Assembly: GCF_037201915.1 (NCBI RefSeq)
Contig: NZ_CP147505.1
Span: 3,100,001 to 3,164,000, forward strand
DNA: 64,000 bases
Origin: Haloplanus sp. CK5-1
GTDB lineage: Archaea > Halobacteriota > Halobacteria > Halobacteriales > Haloferacaceae
Direction: 5' to 3'
Shown: positions 7,983 to 16,607 of the stretch, in pieces
Numbering within the stretch: the first letter of the stretch is position 1
Layout of the letters: each line of letters begins with the position of its first letter
The notes under the pieces: generated by a model
Database searches by the model: none
Told to the model about the DNA's origin: nothing
The model's input: the letters and a program-made list of their open reading frames with translations, nothing else
Made by a program: the position numbers and the translations under genes

Positions 7983-9102
7983 AGTGTCTAGGGAACTGTT
8001 TTACCGATAGAGACGCTGGCGTTGGTAATGGGTCGGCTTGACGATATCACGCTCGAAGAACTCTACGATCTCAAGGACCAGATCGACGAAGGGAAGCCGC
8101 GAGAACGTGTTCTCGCGGCGATCGGGCGCAAGAAGGGCGATCAACTGGATACACTGGCTGACCGCCACGGTGTTGTCGAGAAAACGATTCGCAACTGGCT
8201 CGATCGGTTCAAGGAAGAACCGATCGAGCAGGCACCTTACGACGCTCCTCGACCAGGAGGTCCAGCAAAAATCGAGGGCAAAGATCGTGAGCGACTGTTC
8301 GAGCAGTTGCAACAGCCGCCGACCGAACTCGGATACGACCAGCAAGCGTGGTCAGCGAAACTCTTGCTTCATCACGCCAAAGAGGAATACGGCGTCGAAT
8401 ACCACGAAACCTACGCGTATGACTTGTTGAAAGAGGCCGGGCTGTCCTTGCGGACAGCACGGCCTCAACATCATGAAGCCGACCCTGAAGAGAAAACTGA
8501 GTTTCAGGAGACAGTCGAAAAAAACGGCCCGAACTAACCGAGAAAACTGTCGTTGTTGTCGATCAGTTCACCAAGCACGTCGGAACTGTTCAGCGACGTG
8601 GCTTCTACCCAATTGGCTCAAACCCGACAATAGAGGTTGCAACAGCGTGGGATTCAGTGACGGTGCTGGGCGCTGTCACCGACGACGGTGACAGCTTCTT
8701 CTGCTGGACAGAAGAGAATCTCACACGGAACCACGGGATTCGGCTGTTAGAAGCGCTGAAAGACAAGTTCGGTGAGGAGTTAGTGGTGTTTCTGGATCGA
8801 GCGGGTTACTTCTACGCGAGGGATCTGTGGGAGCACGTGAGTGGTGAGCGCGAGACCGAAACTGTCGGAGACAGTTCGGTCTCGTGCGTGCGAGGGGATG
8901 ATCTCGAAGTGTGGTACTTCCCGTCGAAACTTCCCGAATTGAACGCTGTCGAAGGGTGCTGGGACCAATTGCAAGAGTGGTTCAAGTATCGCCTTATGCC
9001 AGATCTCTCGACGCTGAAAGAATGCATTCCACGAGGATTGAGCGCGATCACCGAACCGAACATCTGGCCGTATCTCACCGGTAAAGATTCGAACTAAACA
9101 CT
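7983..9102 (+). mobile_element. IS630-type insertion sequence
   Basis: The ends are imperfect inverted repeats: left AGTGTCTAGGGAACTG and TTTTACCG, right (complement) AGTGTTTAGTTCGAATC and TTTACCG. The element is 1,120 bp and holds one transposase read in two frames. The flanks share a duplicated dinucleotide, best read as AT (7981-7982 and 9103-9104), because only that choice restores the interrupted ATPase frame; IS630 elements classically duplicate TA, which is the neighbouring register. Confidence 0.85.
8028..9097 (+). pseudogene. IS630-family transposase, split by a frameshift at a run of seven A
   Basis: The first part (8028-8537) holds two helix-turn-helix segments, including TLADRHGVVEKTIRNWLDRF, typical of the IS630 N-terminus. 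The second part holds the DDE core: VVVVDQFTKH, VVFLDRAGYF and ELNAVEGCWDQL. The frame changes at A7 (8518-8524): frame one meets TAA at 8535, and the continuation is in the -1 frame. It may be a dead gene, or A-AAA-AAC could be a slippery site for programmed -1 frameshifting, as known in other IS families. Confidence 0.8.
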
Positions 9103-10014
9103 ATGAGTCGGTGGGCGACCAACAGGTCGGCCTGCGAGACGGCCGTCGTCGGCAGGGCGCCGGGACGCTGGGTGGCGGCGATCAGCGAGACGCCCGGCGT
9201 CCGACCGCGGGTCAACAGCGTCTCCAGCGCCGACGACGCGACGCCGTCGAAGGCGGCGTGAGCCTCGTCGAGGAACACCCAGGGAAGTCGCGACGGGCGA
9301 CCGTCGACACAGGCCGCGTACAGCCCCGACGCGACGGCGTGGATCAGGACCGACGCGGCGCGGTCGCCGAGCGTCGAGCAGTCGAGGACGGTTGCCTCGC
9401 CGGAGAGAAGCGCTGTGGCGTCGAGGCCGTCGGCGTCGAACACGTCCCACGAGTCGGCGAGCGTGAGGTGGTTCCGGGCGGCCCGTCGAACGCCGGCGTC
9501 GACGCCGGCCGCCTCGACGTGGGTCGCCATCCCGTCTAGCGTGTCGGCCGCGGCCGCGGCCTCCCACAGCACTGCCCCGACGGGGTCTGTCGGGGAGAGA
9601 TCGAACAGGTCCGGCCAGGCCGCCGCCGGGAGCGTCGACGCGGGGACCGCGGGCGAGTCGACGACACGCGCCGGGACCACCGACCCGGCCGCGAGACCGT
9701 CGAACCCGCCCATCGGGTCGATCACCACGGGCGCGACGCCCGGGGCGCGCGCCGCGTCCTCCGCGAGGACGCCCAGCGTGTAGGACTTGCCGTAGCCACG
9801 CTTGCCGACCACGAGCGCCGCGTGAGGGCCATCCAGATCCAATCCGACCGCCGCGCCGTCGCTCCCGTCGGCGGCGCGGTAAGTGCCGAGGCGTGCGGCG
9901 GTCCCCTCCGTCCGGCCGTCGCGTCCGAGTACGTGCACGGTCCGGGCTGATCGCCCCATCGCTCATAAATCCGCGTCCGGAGGTTCAAGTGGAGAGCCGG
10001 GACCAGCCCGGCCC

Positions 10015-10458
10015 ATGTTCGACGCGTTCCGAGCGGACCGCCGAGCGATCGAGGGGCTGCCGATCAGGCTGGTCATCGCGCTGGTCATCGGTGTCGCAAG
10101 CCTGAGTGTGATGATGAACATGCTGACCGGAATTCAGGGGCTGTCGACGACGGAACTCGACGTGCGCCCCGAACCGGAGGTGGTCGAACCGGGCGACCGG
10201 TCGATCGAACTCACAGTCGTCGGCGCGGACGGAACTGCCGTCGCGGACGCGACGGTACTGGTGAAAAGCGGGAGCGCCGACTTGAGTGGCGTCCGGACCG
10301 CGACCACCGACGAGAACGGAGTCGCAACCGTCTCGGCGACGCCGGCGCTCAGACCGAATCAGGACGAGGGGACGCTACTGATCGAGGTGAAACCGCCCGC
10401 GGGGAGCGGCTACGTCGATCGGCGGGGGAACACGAAGGTGCTCGTGGTGCGGGAGTAG
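10015..10458 (+). CDS. Membrane-anchored Ig-like (carboxypeptidase-regulatory-type) protein
   Basis: The 147-residue protein has one N-terminal membrane segment (about residues 17-40, PIRLVIALVIGVASLSVMMN) followed by an extracellular-type domain with EPEVVEPGDRSIELTVVG, ATVLVKSG and TTDENGVATVSATP. The last part is the pattern of beta-sandwich domains that carry D-x-N-G turns. It probably sits on the outer face of the cell membrane. It is divergent from the interrupted ATPase gene, with a TATA-like CATAAAT in the shared gap. Function unknown. Confidence 0.7.
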   Translation: MFDAFRADRRAIEGLPIRLVIALVIGVASLSVMMNMLTGIQGLSTTELDVRPEPEVVEPGDRSIELTVVGADGTAVADATVLVKSGSADLSGVRTATTDENGVATVSATPALRPNQDEGTLLIEVKPPAGSGYVDRRGNTKVLVVRE

Positions 10459-10527
10459 GCCCCGACGGCGACACACGGGAGGGTGACTCGTCCGTGGCGG
10501 CGCTCGTCGGTACGATGCCGTGACGCG

Positions 10528-11301
10528 TCACCGCCGACGGTGGCCCCGCCCGCCGTCGAGTCGGTCGTCCCAGTCGATCCAGTTCTGCTCCCAGCCCGTC
10601 GGGGCGAAGTAGCCTTGGCGCTCGAACTCGCGGTCCTCGCGCTCGGTCCGGTTGCGCGCGACGCCGTCGGGCTGTTCGCCCTCGACGAGGAGCGGTGCGA
10701 GCGTCGCCGCCCCGAACTCCTCGACGACGGCAAACCCCTCCGGTGAGTCGTCGGCCTCGACGGCGACGAGCGTCGCCTCGGGCAGACCCATCGGCATCAC
10801 CAGTCGACCGTCGGGGGCGAGTTGGTCGAGGAGGGCGCGGGGCGGACGCACCGCCGCCGCCTCGACGAGCACGCGGTCGAAGGGGGCGTACTCCGGGAGG
10901 CCGTCCGCACCGTCGCGGCGGTCGACGAGGACGCCGTCGTAGCCCGCCTCGCCGAGATTGCGCCGGGCGTCGAGGACGAGACGGCGAACGATGTCGACGG
11001 CGTGAACGTGCCGTTCGCCGACGAGTTCGGCCAGAAGCGCCGACGTGTAGCCGACGCCGACACCGACGACGAGTACGTCGTCCGCCGGGTCCGCGTCGAG
11101 GGCACCGACCAGCCGGGCGACCAGTTCCGGGGCCAGCACGTCGCTGCCGGCGTGGTCGCCGTCGCGGTTGTCGTAGGGCCGATCCTCGACGAACGCCCCG
11201 CGCGGGACCGTCCGCATGGCCGTTCCCAACCGTTCGTCGAGGCCGTCGAGGGCGTGGGCGACGCCGTCGACCATGTCCTCGCGCAACACCGCAGGATCCA
11301 T
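10528..11301 (-). CDS. Protein-L-isoaspartate O-methyltransferase-like protein (paralogue 2)
   Basis: The 257-residue SAM-dependent methyltransferase has a Pcm-like N-terminus (MRTVPRGAFVEDRPYDNRDG), motif I in the form VVGVGVGYTSALLA, and VDRRDGADGLPEYAPFDRVLVEA. Motif I lacks the usual EIGTGSGY, and a C-terminal extension ends in GWEQNWIDWDDRLDG. ATG 11301 is preferred over a GTG three codons upstream. It follows a canonical pcm gene on the same strand 42 bp away and probably shares its transcript. The divergence suggests a different substrate, but that is inference. Confidence 0.8.
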   Translation of the reverse strand: MDPAVLREDMVDGVAHALDGLDERLGTAMRTVPRGAFVEDRPYDNRDGDHAGSDVLAPELVARLVGALDADPADDVLVVGVGVGYTSALLAELVGERHVHAVDIVRRLVLDARRNLGEAGYDGVLVDRRDGADGLPEYAPFDRVLVEAAAVRPPRALLDQLAPDGRLVMPMGLPEATLVAVEADDSPEGFAVVEEFGAATLAPLLVEGEQPDGVARNRTEREDREFERQGYFAPTGWEQNWIDWDDRLDGGRGHRRR

Positions 11302-11343
11302 ATCCGACACTCGGGAGCGAGCGCTTATGAACCGTACGCTCCG

Positions 11344-11976
11344 TCAGTCGTCGGGCGAGCGCATCGGGACGAACCGGACGCCGCCGTGGGTCTCGCGGTC
11401 GATGCCGCCGTCGGCCCGGCGGGTCAGACGGAGGAGTTCCTGTCGGTCGCGGCCGACGGGAGCGACGATCCGGCCACCCGGACGGACCTGCTCGACGATT
11501 CGATCGGGGACCGACTCCGGGGCGCAGGTGAGGTACGCGCCGTCGTAGGGGGCTTTGGCAGGCCACCCGTCGAACCCGTCGCCGACTCGGACGCGAACGT
11601 CGTAGCCGAGTCGGTCGAAACGGTCGCGCGCTCGGTCGGCGAGCGCCCGTTCGACCTCGACGCTGTACACCGTGTCGTCGACGATTTCGGCCGTCACGGC
11701 GGCGTGGTAGCCACACCCGGTACCGACCTCGAGGATCCGGTCACCGGGGTCGGGCGCGAGCAGGTCGCTCATCACCGCCACCATGTGGGGGGCGCTGATG
11801 GTCTGTCCCTCGCCGATCGGGAGCGGGCGGTCCTCGTAGGCCGCCTCGCGACGGGATACCGGAACGAACTCGTGACGGGGGACGGCACGCAACGCTCGTT
11901 CGGTGGCCGGGCGGTCGATCCGCCCGGCGTCGAGCAAGCGATCGACCAGGTCGGATCGGGCACTGTCGAAACCCAT
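11344..11976 (-). CDS. pcm: Protein-L-isoaspartate O-methyltransferase
   Basis: The 210-residue enzyme methylates isoaspartyl residues in damaged proteins as the first step of repair. It shows AVPRHEFVP, YEDRPLPIGEGQTISAPHMVA, motif I ILEVGTGCGYHAAV and APYDGAYLTCAPESVP. Length and motifs are those of the standard family. A second, more divergent copy lies directly downstream, and an HVO_0476-type zinc-finger gene ends 4 bp before its start, so the three minus-strand genes probably form one unit. Confidence 0.92.
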   Translation of the reverse strand: MGFDSARSDLVDRLLDAGRIDRPATERALRAVPRHEFVPVSRREAAYEDRPLPIGEGQTISAPHMVAVMSDLLAPDPGDRILEVGTGCGYHAAVTAEIVDDTVYSVEVERALADRARDRFDRLGYDVRVRVGDGFDGWPAKAPYDGAYLTCAPESVPDRIVEQVRPGGRIVAPVGRDRQELLRLTRRADGGIDRETHGGVRFVPMRSPDD

Positions 11977-11980
11977 GTCC

Positions 11981-12643
11981 CTACCACGGCGACCAGGCGG
12001 CCGACGTGGCGTCGCGGGCGTACACTCGCTTGACGTCCTTGGCGAAGACGGAATCGCCCTCGTGGTCGAGTTTCTCGAAGCGGTACTCCGGAGCGTCGTC
12101 GCGGACCTGCACGCCCGTGATCTCGAACTCCTCGTCGGCGAATGCTGCCGTCTCGCCGACGACGAACTCGTGATCGCCGGGGACCGCGACCGCGACGCTC
12201 CGGGAGGCGTCCTCGCGGCCGTCGTTGGGGTGGATCGTCACGTTGACGCGGACGTTGTCGACGGCGCGACTCCAGAGCGTGGCGACGTCCTCGACGGCGG
12301 CCTCCTCGACGCGGCTGTCGTCGCCGACCTCGATCGACGTGAGCCGGACCTGCATGATCGCCTCGGGCGTGTCGACGACGAACTCGTCGCCGACGGCGAC
12401 CGTCTCCCCGTCGGGGAGGTCGAGCGTCGTCGAGGTCGACTCCTCGCCCTGCGAGACGACGACGTCGACGGTCGTCTCTCGTGGCGGTTCGTAGCGCTCC
12501 TTGTGGACGTGGTCGCAGTCCGTACACCGGACGGTGACCTGACCGCCGGGTTTCAGTACCTCGTGGACCGTCGTCCCCTCGGTCGAACAGGAGGGACAGG
12601 CGAGGGCGACGCGGTCGCCCGCGTCGGGGCCGGGATGTGTCAT
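11981..12643 (-). CDS. HVO_0476-type zinc-finger protein
   Basis: The 220-residue protein opens with a zinc ribbon, ACPSCSTEGTTVHEVL and VRCTDCDHVHKER, followed by an acidic beta-rich region (TTLDLPDGETVAVGDEFVVD, VAVPGDHEFVVGETAAF) and ends VKRVYARDATSAAWSPW. This pattern is the haloarchaeal family annotated HVO_0476. The role is unknown; a nucleic-acid or translation-linked function has been guessed from the ribbon. ATG 12643 is the only start that keeps the ribbon. Confidence 0.8.
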   Translation of the reverse strand: MTHPGPDAGDRVALACPSCSTEGTTVHEVLKPGGQVTVRCTDCDHVHKERYEPPRETTVDVVVSQGEESTSTTLDLPDGETVAVGDEFVVDTPEAIMQVRLTSIEVGDDSRVEEAAVEDVATLWSRAVDNVRVNVTIHPNDGREDASRSVAVAVPGDHEFVVGETAAFADEEFEITGVQVRDDAPEYRFEKLDHEGDSVFAKDVKRVYARDATSAAWSPW

Positions 12644-12732
12644 ACCGAGTCGTAACCGGTCAGACGGTAAAAATCCGCCCTTCCGGTACGCGCCACGCCA
12701 CGGGGCGACACGGCGCGTGGGAGAGCGGGAGA

Positions 12733-13698
12733 CTACGCGGCCTCCGCTTCCGGATCGGGTTCCGGAAGGTCGATCACGTCGCCGTCGGCGTACACCGTCG
12801 GATCGCAGAGGATGCCGTCGAGGTGAAGGGGTGCCTCGACGTCGCCGCCGATGCCCGCGTCGTCGCCGATGGCGACGTGGACCGTCCCCGCGGCCTTCTC
12901 GTCCAGGAGCACCGAGCCCATCAACGCCGTCACGCCGACGTTCGTCCCGATGCCGAGTTCGGCGAGGTTGGTGGCGTCGCGGCCGACGTCCGCGCGGGCC
13001 CGATCGACCTGTTCGCGAACCGCGTCGTCGGAGATGTGCGTGACGTGGCCGTCCTCGACCTCGAACCGGATCGGATCGTCGAGGAGGCCGTGGGGCATCA
13101 TCGTCCCGTCGACGACGTACGTCCCGTCGGCCGTCTCGGGACTGACGAAGGTCTCGCCGGCGGGCAGGTTCGAGAAGTCGCCGGGGTCGTGGACCAGTCC
13201 CGTATCCGAGAGCCACTCCCGGTCGCCGGGTTCGACGACGAGGTCCGTCCCCGCGGGGGTCGTCACGCGAATCTCGTCGGCGTCGGCGACCTGTTCGAGG
13301 ACGGACAGGCAGTGGCGCTCGATGACCGCGTAGTCGGCGTCGAGGCCGGCGATCATCACGTCCTCGGTGATTCCGGGTAGGGTCGCGGCACGCGCGCCGG
13401 CGTCGGTCGCTCCCTGTCGGGCGCGGGTGTGGCTCAGGCTCTTGGTCGTCGGTGCGAGGACGACGTCGGCGTCGGCCATCGCGGCCGCCACCGGCGCGGG
13501 CGGTTCGGTGCCGTGTTGCTCGCCCGGCGGGTACCGCAGGAGGACGGTATCGTCGGTCACGTCGCTGGCGACGTCGTAGAGCGTCTCGCCGATGGGGAGG
13601 CGGTCGTCGTCGGTGACGACGGCACAGGACTCCCCGGCCTCGAGGGCCATACACTGGTGGATCGCCGTCTCGGCGGCGGCGTAGAGCGGATCCGACAT
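12733..13698 (-). CDS. Aminopeptidase (M29/leucyl aminopeptidase-like)
   Basis: The 321-residue protein resembles the M29-like aminopeptidases of Halobacteria: LLRYPPGEQHGTEPPAPVAAAM, MIAGLDADYAVIERHC, LAELGIGTN, VHVAIGDDAGIGG and LHLDGILCDPTV. Residues in the last three blocks (Glu, His/Asp, His/Asp) correspond to the metal-binding site. It is cytosolic, without a signal. It precedes the HVO_0476-type gene on the same strand with a 90-bp gap and is divergent from gapdh. Confidence 0.8.
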   Translation of the reverse strand: MSDPLYAAAETAIHQCMALEAGESCAVVTDDDRLPIGETLYDVASDVTDDTVLLRYPPGEQHGTEPPAPVAAAMADADVVLAPTTKSLSHTRARQGATDAGARAATLPGITEDVMIAGLDADYAVIERHCLSVLEQVADADEIRVTTPAGTDLVVEPGDREWLSDTGLVHDPGDFSNLPAGETFVSPETADGTYVVDGTMMPHGLLDDPIRFEVEDGHVTHISDDAVREQVDRARADVGRDATNLAELGIGTNVGVTALMGSVLLDEKAAGTVHVAIGDDAGIGGDVEAPLHLDGILCDPTVYADGDVIDLPEPDPEAEAA

Positions 13699-13850
13699 AC
13701 GAGGACACAGGACTGCGGGCCCGTTAGCCCTTACCCTCCACCGCGGGGGTGGTCACAGGGCGGTGGTCGGCCCTCGACGGCGCGTGTGGCCGTCCGAGTC
13801 GGGCAACGAGGCTCGAAACGATTATCCCCGTCGGTCGTCGACTGCGCGGT

Positions 13851-14876
13851 ATGACACAGGTGGGCGTCAACGGGTACGGCACCATCGGCAAACGCGTCGC
13901 TGATGCGGTCGTCGCACAACCGGATATGGAGCTCGTGGGCGTCGCCAAGACGCGGCCGAACTTCGAGGCCGAGACGGCCGCGCGCAAGGGCTATCCGCTG
14001 TACGCTGCGGTGCCGGACCGCGCCGACCGGTTCGAGGAGGAGGGTCTCGCCCTCGCGGGCACCGTCGACGACCTGGTAGCGGCGTCGGACGTCGTCGTCG
14101 ACTGCACGCCCTCGGGCATCGGCGCGGAGAACCGCGCGCTCTACGCCGACCACGACACGCCCGCGGTCTTCCAGGGCGGCGAAGACGCCGACGTCGCCGA
14201 CGTGAGTTTCAACGCGCGGGGCAACTACGCCGAGGCGGTCGGGGCCGACTCGGCCCGCGTCGTCTCCTGTAACACGACGGGACTCTCCCGGATCCTCACA
14301 CCCCTCGACGAGACGTACGGCGTCGAGAAGGCTCGCGTCACGCTGGTTCGACGGGGCGGCGACCCCGGACAGACCGGACGCGGACCGATCGACGACATCC
14401 TCCCCGACCCGGTGACCATCCCCTCCCACCACGGTCCGGACGTGAACACGATCCTCCCCGACGTCGACATCGACACGCTGGGGATGAAGGTGCCGGCGAC
14501 GCTGATGCACACCCACAGCGTCAACGTGACGCTCGAAGAGGCGGTCGACGCCGCGGACGTGATCGACCTGTTCGAGGACGAACGACGACTCTTTCTCGTC
14601 CCGCCGGGCGCCGACATCGACGGCGCGGGCAAACTCAAGGAGTTCGCCGACGACGCCGGCCGGCCGCGGGGCGACCTCTGGGAGAACTGCATCTGGGAGG
14701 AGTCGATCACCGTCGAGGGGCGGGACTGCTACCTGTTCCAGGCGATCCACCAAGAGAGCGACGTGGTGCCCGAGAACGTCGACGCCGTCCGGGCACTGCG
14801 GGGCGACGCCGACGCCGAGGCGAGCATGACGACGACCGAGGAGTCGATGGGGATCGGCCTCGACTACCGGGGCTAA
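13851..14876 (+). CDS. gapB: Type II glyceraldehyde-3-phosphate dehydrogenase
   Basis: The 341-residue enzyme belongs to the archaeal type II GAPDH family. It shows the Rossmann start [34 protein letters not shown], the catalytic Cys in [12 protein letters not shown], and [12 protein letters not shown]. It interconverts glyceraldehyde 3-phosphate and 1,3-bisphosphoglycerate. The next enzyme of the pathway, Pgk, is encoded on the opposite strand with stop codons overlapping by 4 nt. In haloarchaea this enzyme is mostly tied to gluconeogenesis. ATG 13851 is the start before the Rossmann strand. Confidence 0.94.
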   Translation: MTQVGVNGYGTIGKRVADAVVAQPDMELVGVAKTRPNFEAETAARKGYPLYAAVPDRADRFEEEGLALAGTVDDLVAASDVVVDCTPSGIGAENRALYADHDTPAVFQGGEDADVADVSFNARGNYAEAVGADSARVVSCNTTGLSRILTPLDETYGVEKARVTLVRRGGDPGQTGRGPIDDILPDPVTIPSHHGPDVNTILPDVDIDTLGMKVPATLMHTHSVNVTLEEAVDAADVIDLFEDERRLFLVPPGADIDGAGKLKEFADDAGRPRGDLWENCIWEESITVEGRDCYLFQAIHQESDVVPENVDAVRALRGDADAEASMTTTEESMGIGLDYRG

Positions 14877-16087
14877 CCCCGGTCGTCCCGGTTGCGACAG
14901 AGCGCGTCGACCGCGGGGAGCGACTCGCCGGTGAGCGCCCGGACGTACGCCCCGCCCGCGATGGAGACGTGCGAGAAGTAGTCCTCGTCGATACCGTACA
15001 GTTCGATCGCACGGGAGGTGTCGCCCCCGCCGACGACCGAAAAGCAGTCGGTCGAGGCGATGCTCTCGAGGATCCCGACGGTGCCGTCGGCGAACCGTTC
15101 GTCCTCGAAGACGCCGAGGGCCCCCTTCACGAACACGACCGACGAGTCCTCGATGACGGCCCCGTACCGGTCGACGGTGTCCGATCCGACGTCGAGGAAG
15201 GGGTGGTCCTTCCGGACGCCGTCGACGGCGAACTCGGTTCGTTCGCCGTCTCGCTCGCTCGCCAAGTCGGTGGGGAGGAGGATGCGGTCGCCACGTTCGG
15301 CGACCAGTTCCCGGATGCGCTCCTCGTTGGCCTCCCACTGGTGGTCGTACAGCTCCGTCCCGTCGACGTCGTAGCCGACGTCGTGACCCGCGGCCCGCAA
15401 GAAGAGCTCGCCCACGATGCCGCCCAACAGGTAGTGGTCGATGGCCTCGTCGAGGGCGGTCATCACGTCGATGACGTCGGTCGCCTTCGCGCCGCCGAGC
15501 ACCATCGTCACTTGCCCGTCGAACTCGCGGTTGGCGATGCTGGTGTTGGCCTCGTACTCCGCCTCCATGACGCGCCCGGCGTAGGCCGGGAGGACGAGGG
15601 GAAAGCCGACCAGCGAGGCGTGGGCGCGGTGGGCCGCCGAGTAGGCGTCGTTGACGTAGCAGTCGAACTCCGGGGCAAGGGTTCGGACGAAGGCGCTGTC
15701 GGCGTGGACCGACGGGTCGCGTTCGGGGAGTTCGTCGTCGGTCATCCGGACGTTCTCTAGGAGGAGCGCTTCGCGGGCGTCGAGGCCGCGGATGGCCTCG
15801 ACCGCCGATTCACCGTAGACGTCGTCGACGAAGTGGATGGGCGCGCCGACGTGTTCGGCCAGGATGTCGGCGTGTTGGGAGAGTGAGACGAAGGAGTCCC
15901 GACCCGGTCGGCCCTGGTGAGCCATGACGACGACACGATGCCCGGCGTCGACGAGTTCCCGGACGGTCTTGGCGTGCCGGGAGAACCGTCGGTTGTCCTT
16001 GACGATGCCGTCCTCGACCGGCGAGTTGAGGTCGACCCGGACGAGGACGCGGTTTCCGGACTCGATGTCGTCGAGCGTCTCGAACAT
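14873..16087 (-). CDS. pgk: Phosphoglycerate kinase
   Basis: The 404-residue enzyme transfers phosphate between 1,3-bisphosphoglycerate and ADP. It shows [64 protein letters not shown] and [15 protein letters not shown]. The start at ATG 16087 (MFETLDDI) is preferred to an in-frame ATG 12 codons upstream because a TATA-like TTTGAAATAC (16112-16126) sits about 30 nt before it, fitting a leaderless message. The 3' end overlaps the 3' end of gapdh. Confidence 0.94.
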   Translation of the reverse strand: MFETLDDIESGNRVLVRVDLNSPVEDGIVKDNRRFSRHAKTVRELVDAGHRVVVMAHQGRPGRDSFVSLSQHADILAEHVGAPIHFVDDVYGESAVEAIRGLDAREALLLENVRMTDDELPERDPSVHADSAFVRTLAPEFDCYVNDAYSAAHRAHASLVGFPLVLPAYAGRVMEAEYEANTSIANREFDGQVTMVLGGAKATDVIDVMTALDEAIDHYLLGGIVGELFLRAAGHDVGYDVDGTELYDHQWEANEERIRELVAERGDRILLPTDLASERDGERTEFAVDGVRKDHPFLDVGSDTVDRYGAVIEDSSVVFVKGALGVFEDERFADGTVGILESIASTDCFSVVGGGDTSRAIELYGIDEDYFSHVSIAGGAYVRALTGESLPAVDALCRNRDDRG

Positions 16088-16211
16088 TTCCTCGTCTCCC
16101 CGATAGCGGGTCGAGTATTTCAAACGGCCGATTCACCCCGAACGATCATGTCACATCGTGGCGTGGCGAGCCGACAGAAAGTTTTTGACCGGGAGCGGCT
16201 AATGGTGGGCC

Positions 16212-16604
16212 ATGAGAGGCGACGACCGCGACGACCCGTTCGGCGACATCTTCGACGAGATCGAACGGATGATGAACGAGATGACCGGTACCGGCAACGG
16301 TGCCGATGCCGGCGTCGGCCACGACGCGGGGTTCGGCTCGGAGACCCACGTCGACATCTACGAAGAGGACGGCCGAATTCGACTCGTCGCCGACCTGCCC
16401 GGCGTCGACAAGGACGGTATCGACCTGAAGTGTGACGGGAAGACGCTCACGATCAGCGCCGCCTCTCCCCGCCGCGAGTACGACGAGCGCATCCGCCTAC
16501 CGACTCGCGTCGACGAACACTCCGCGTCGGCCAGTTTCAACAACGGCGTCCTGCAGGTGACCATGGACGCGGTCGACGACTCCGCCGCCATCGACGTCGA
16601 ATAG
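16212..16604 (+). CDS. Hsp20/alpha-crystallin family small heat-shock protein
   Basis: The 130-residue protein has a variable N-terminus rich in Asp and Met, then the alpha-crystallin domain: HVDIYEEDGRIRLVADLPGV, GIDLKCDGKTLTISA, ERIRLPTRVDEHSASASFNN and GVLQVTM. The last block is the A-x-x-x-NGVL signature. It acts as an ATP-independent holdase. It lacks the C-terminal I-x-I oligomerisation motif in its usual form. A TATA-like GTTTTTGA about 30 nt upstream suggests its own leaderless transcript. Confidence 0.9.
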   Translation: MRGDDRDDPFGDIFDEIERMMNEMTGTGNGADAGVGHDAGFGSETHVDIYEEDGRIRLVADLPGVDKDGIDLKCDGKTLTISAASPRREYDERIRLPTRVDEHSASASFNNGVLQVTMDAVDDSAAIDVE

Positions 16605-16607
16605 GAC

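Larger units (their letters stand above)
7692..9959 (-). pseudogene. HerA/FtsK-like P-loop ATPase gene interrupted by an IS630-type element
   Basis: From ATG 9959 the protein reads MGRSARTVHVLGRDG, then a P-loop VVGKRGYGKSYTLG, a Walker B VFLDEAHAAF and the HerA/DUF87-type block LTRGRTPGVSLIAATQRP. The frame stops inside the insertion at about residue 285. Beyond the element, on the same strand, the missing tail resumes as ITAGDDVAALSAATPTYLEG and runs to a stop at 7692. Joining the flanks with one copy of the duplicated AT restores one open frame. Homologues are thought to be DNA-translocating ATPases. Confidence 0.8.

Noticed and set aside
7982-9103. TA as target duplication of the IS630-type element
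   Set aside because: TA is usual for the family and the bases permit it, but reconstruction with TA puts the ATPase out of frame by one base, whereas AT restores it. Kept as an alternative only.
11981-13708. 575-residue frame spanning the zinc-finger gene and the aminopeptidase region
   Set aside because: Its first two thirds are Arg-rich shadow of the aminopeptidase gene; only the part from ATG 12643 has coding character.
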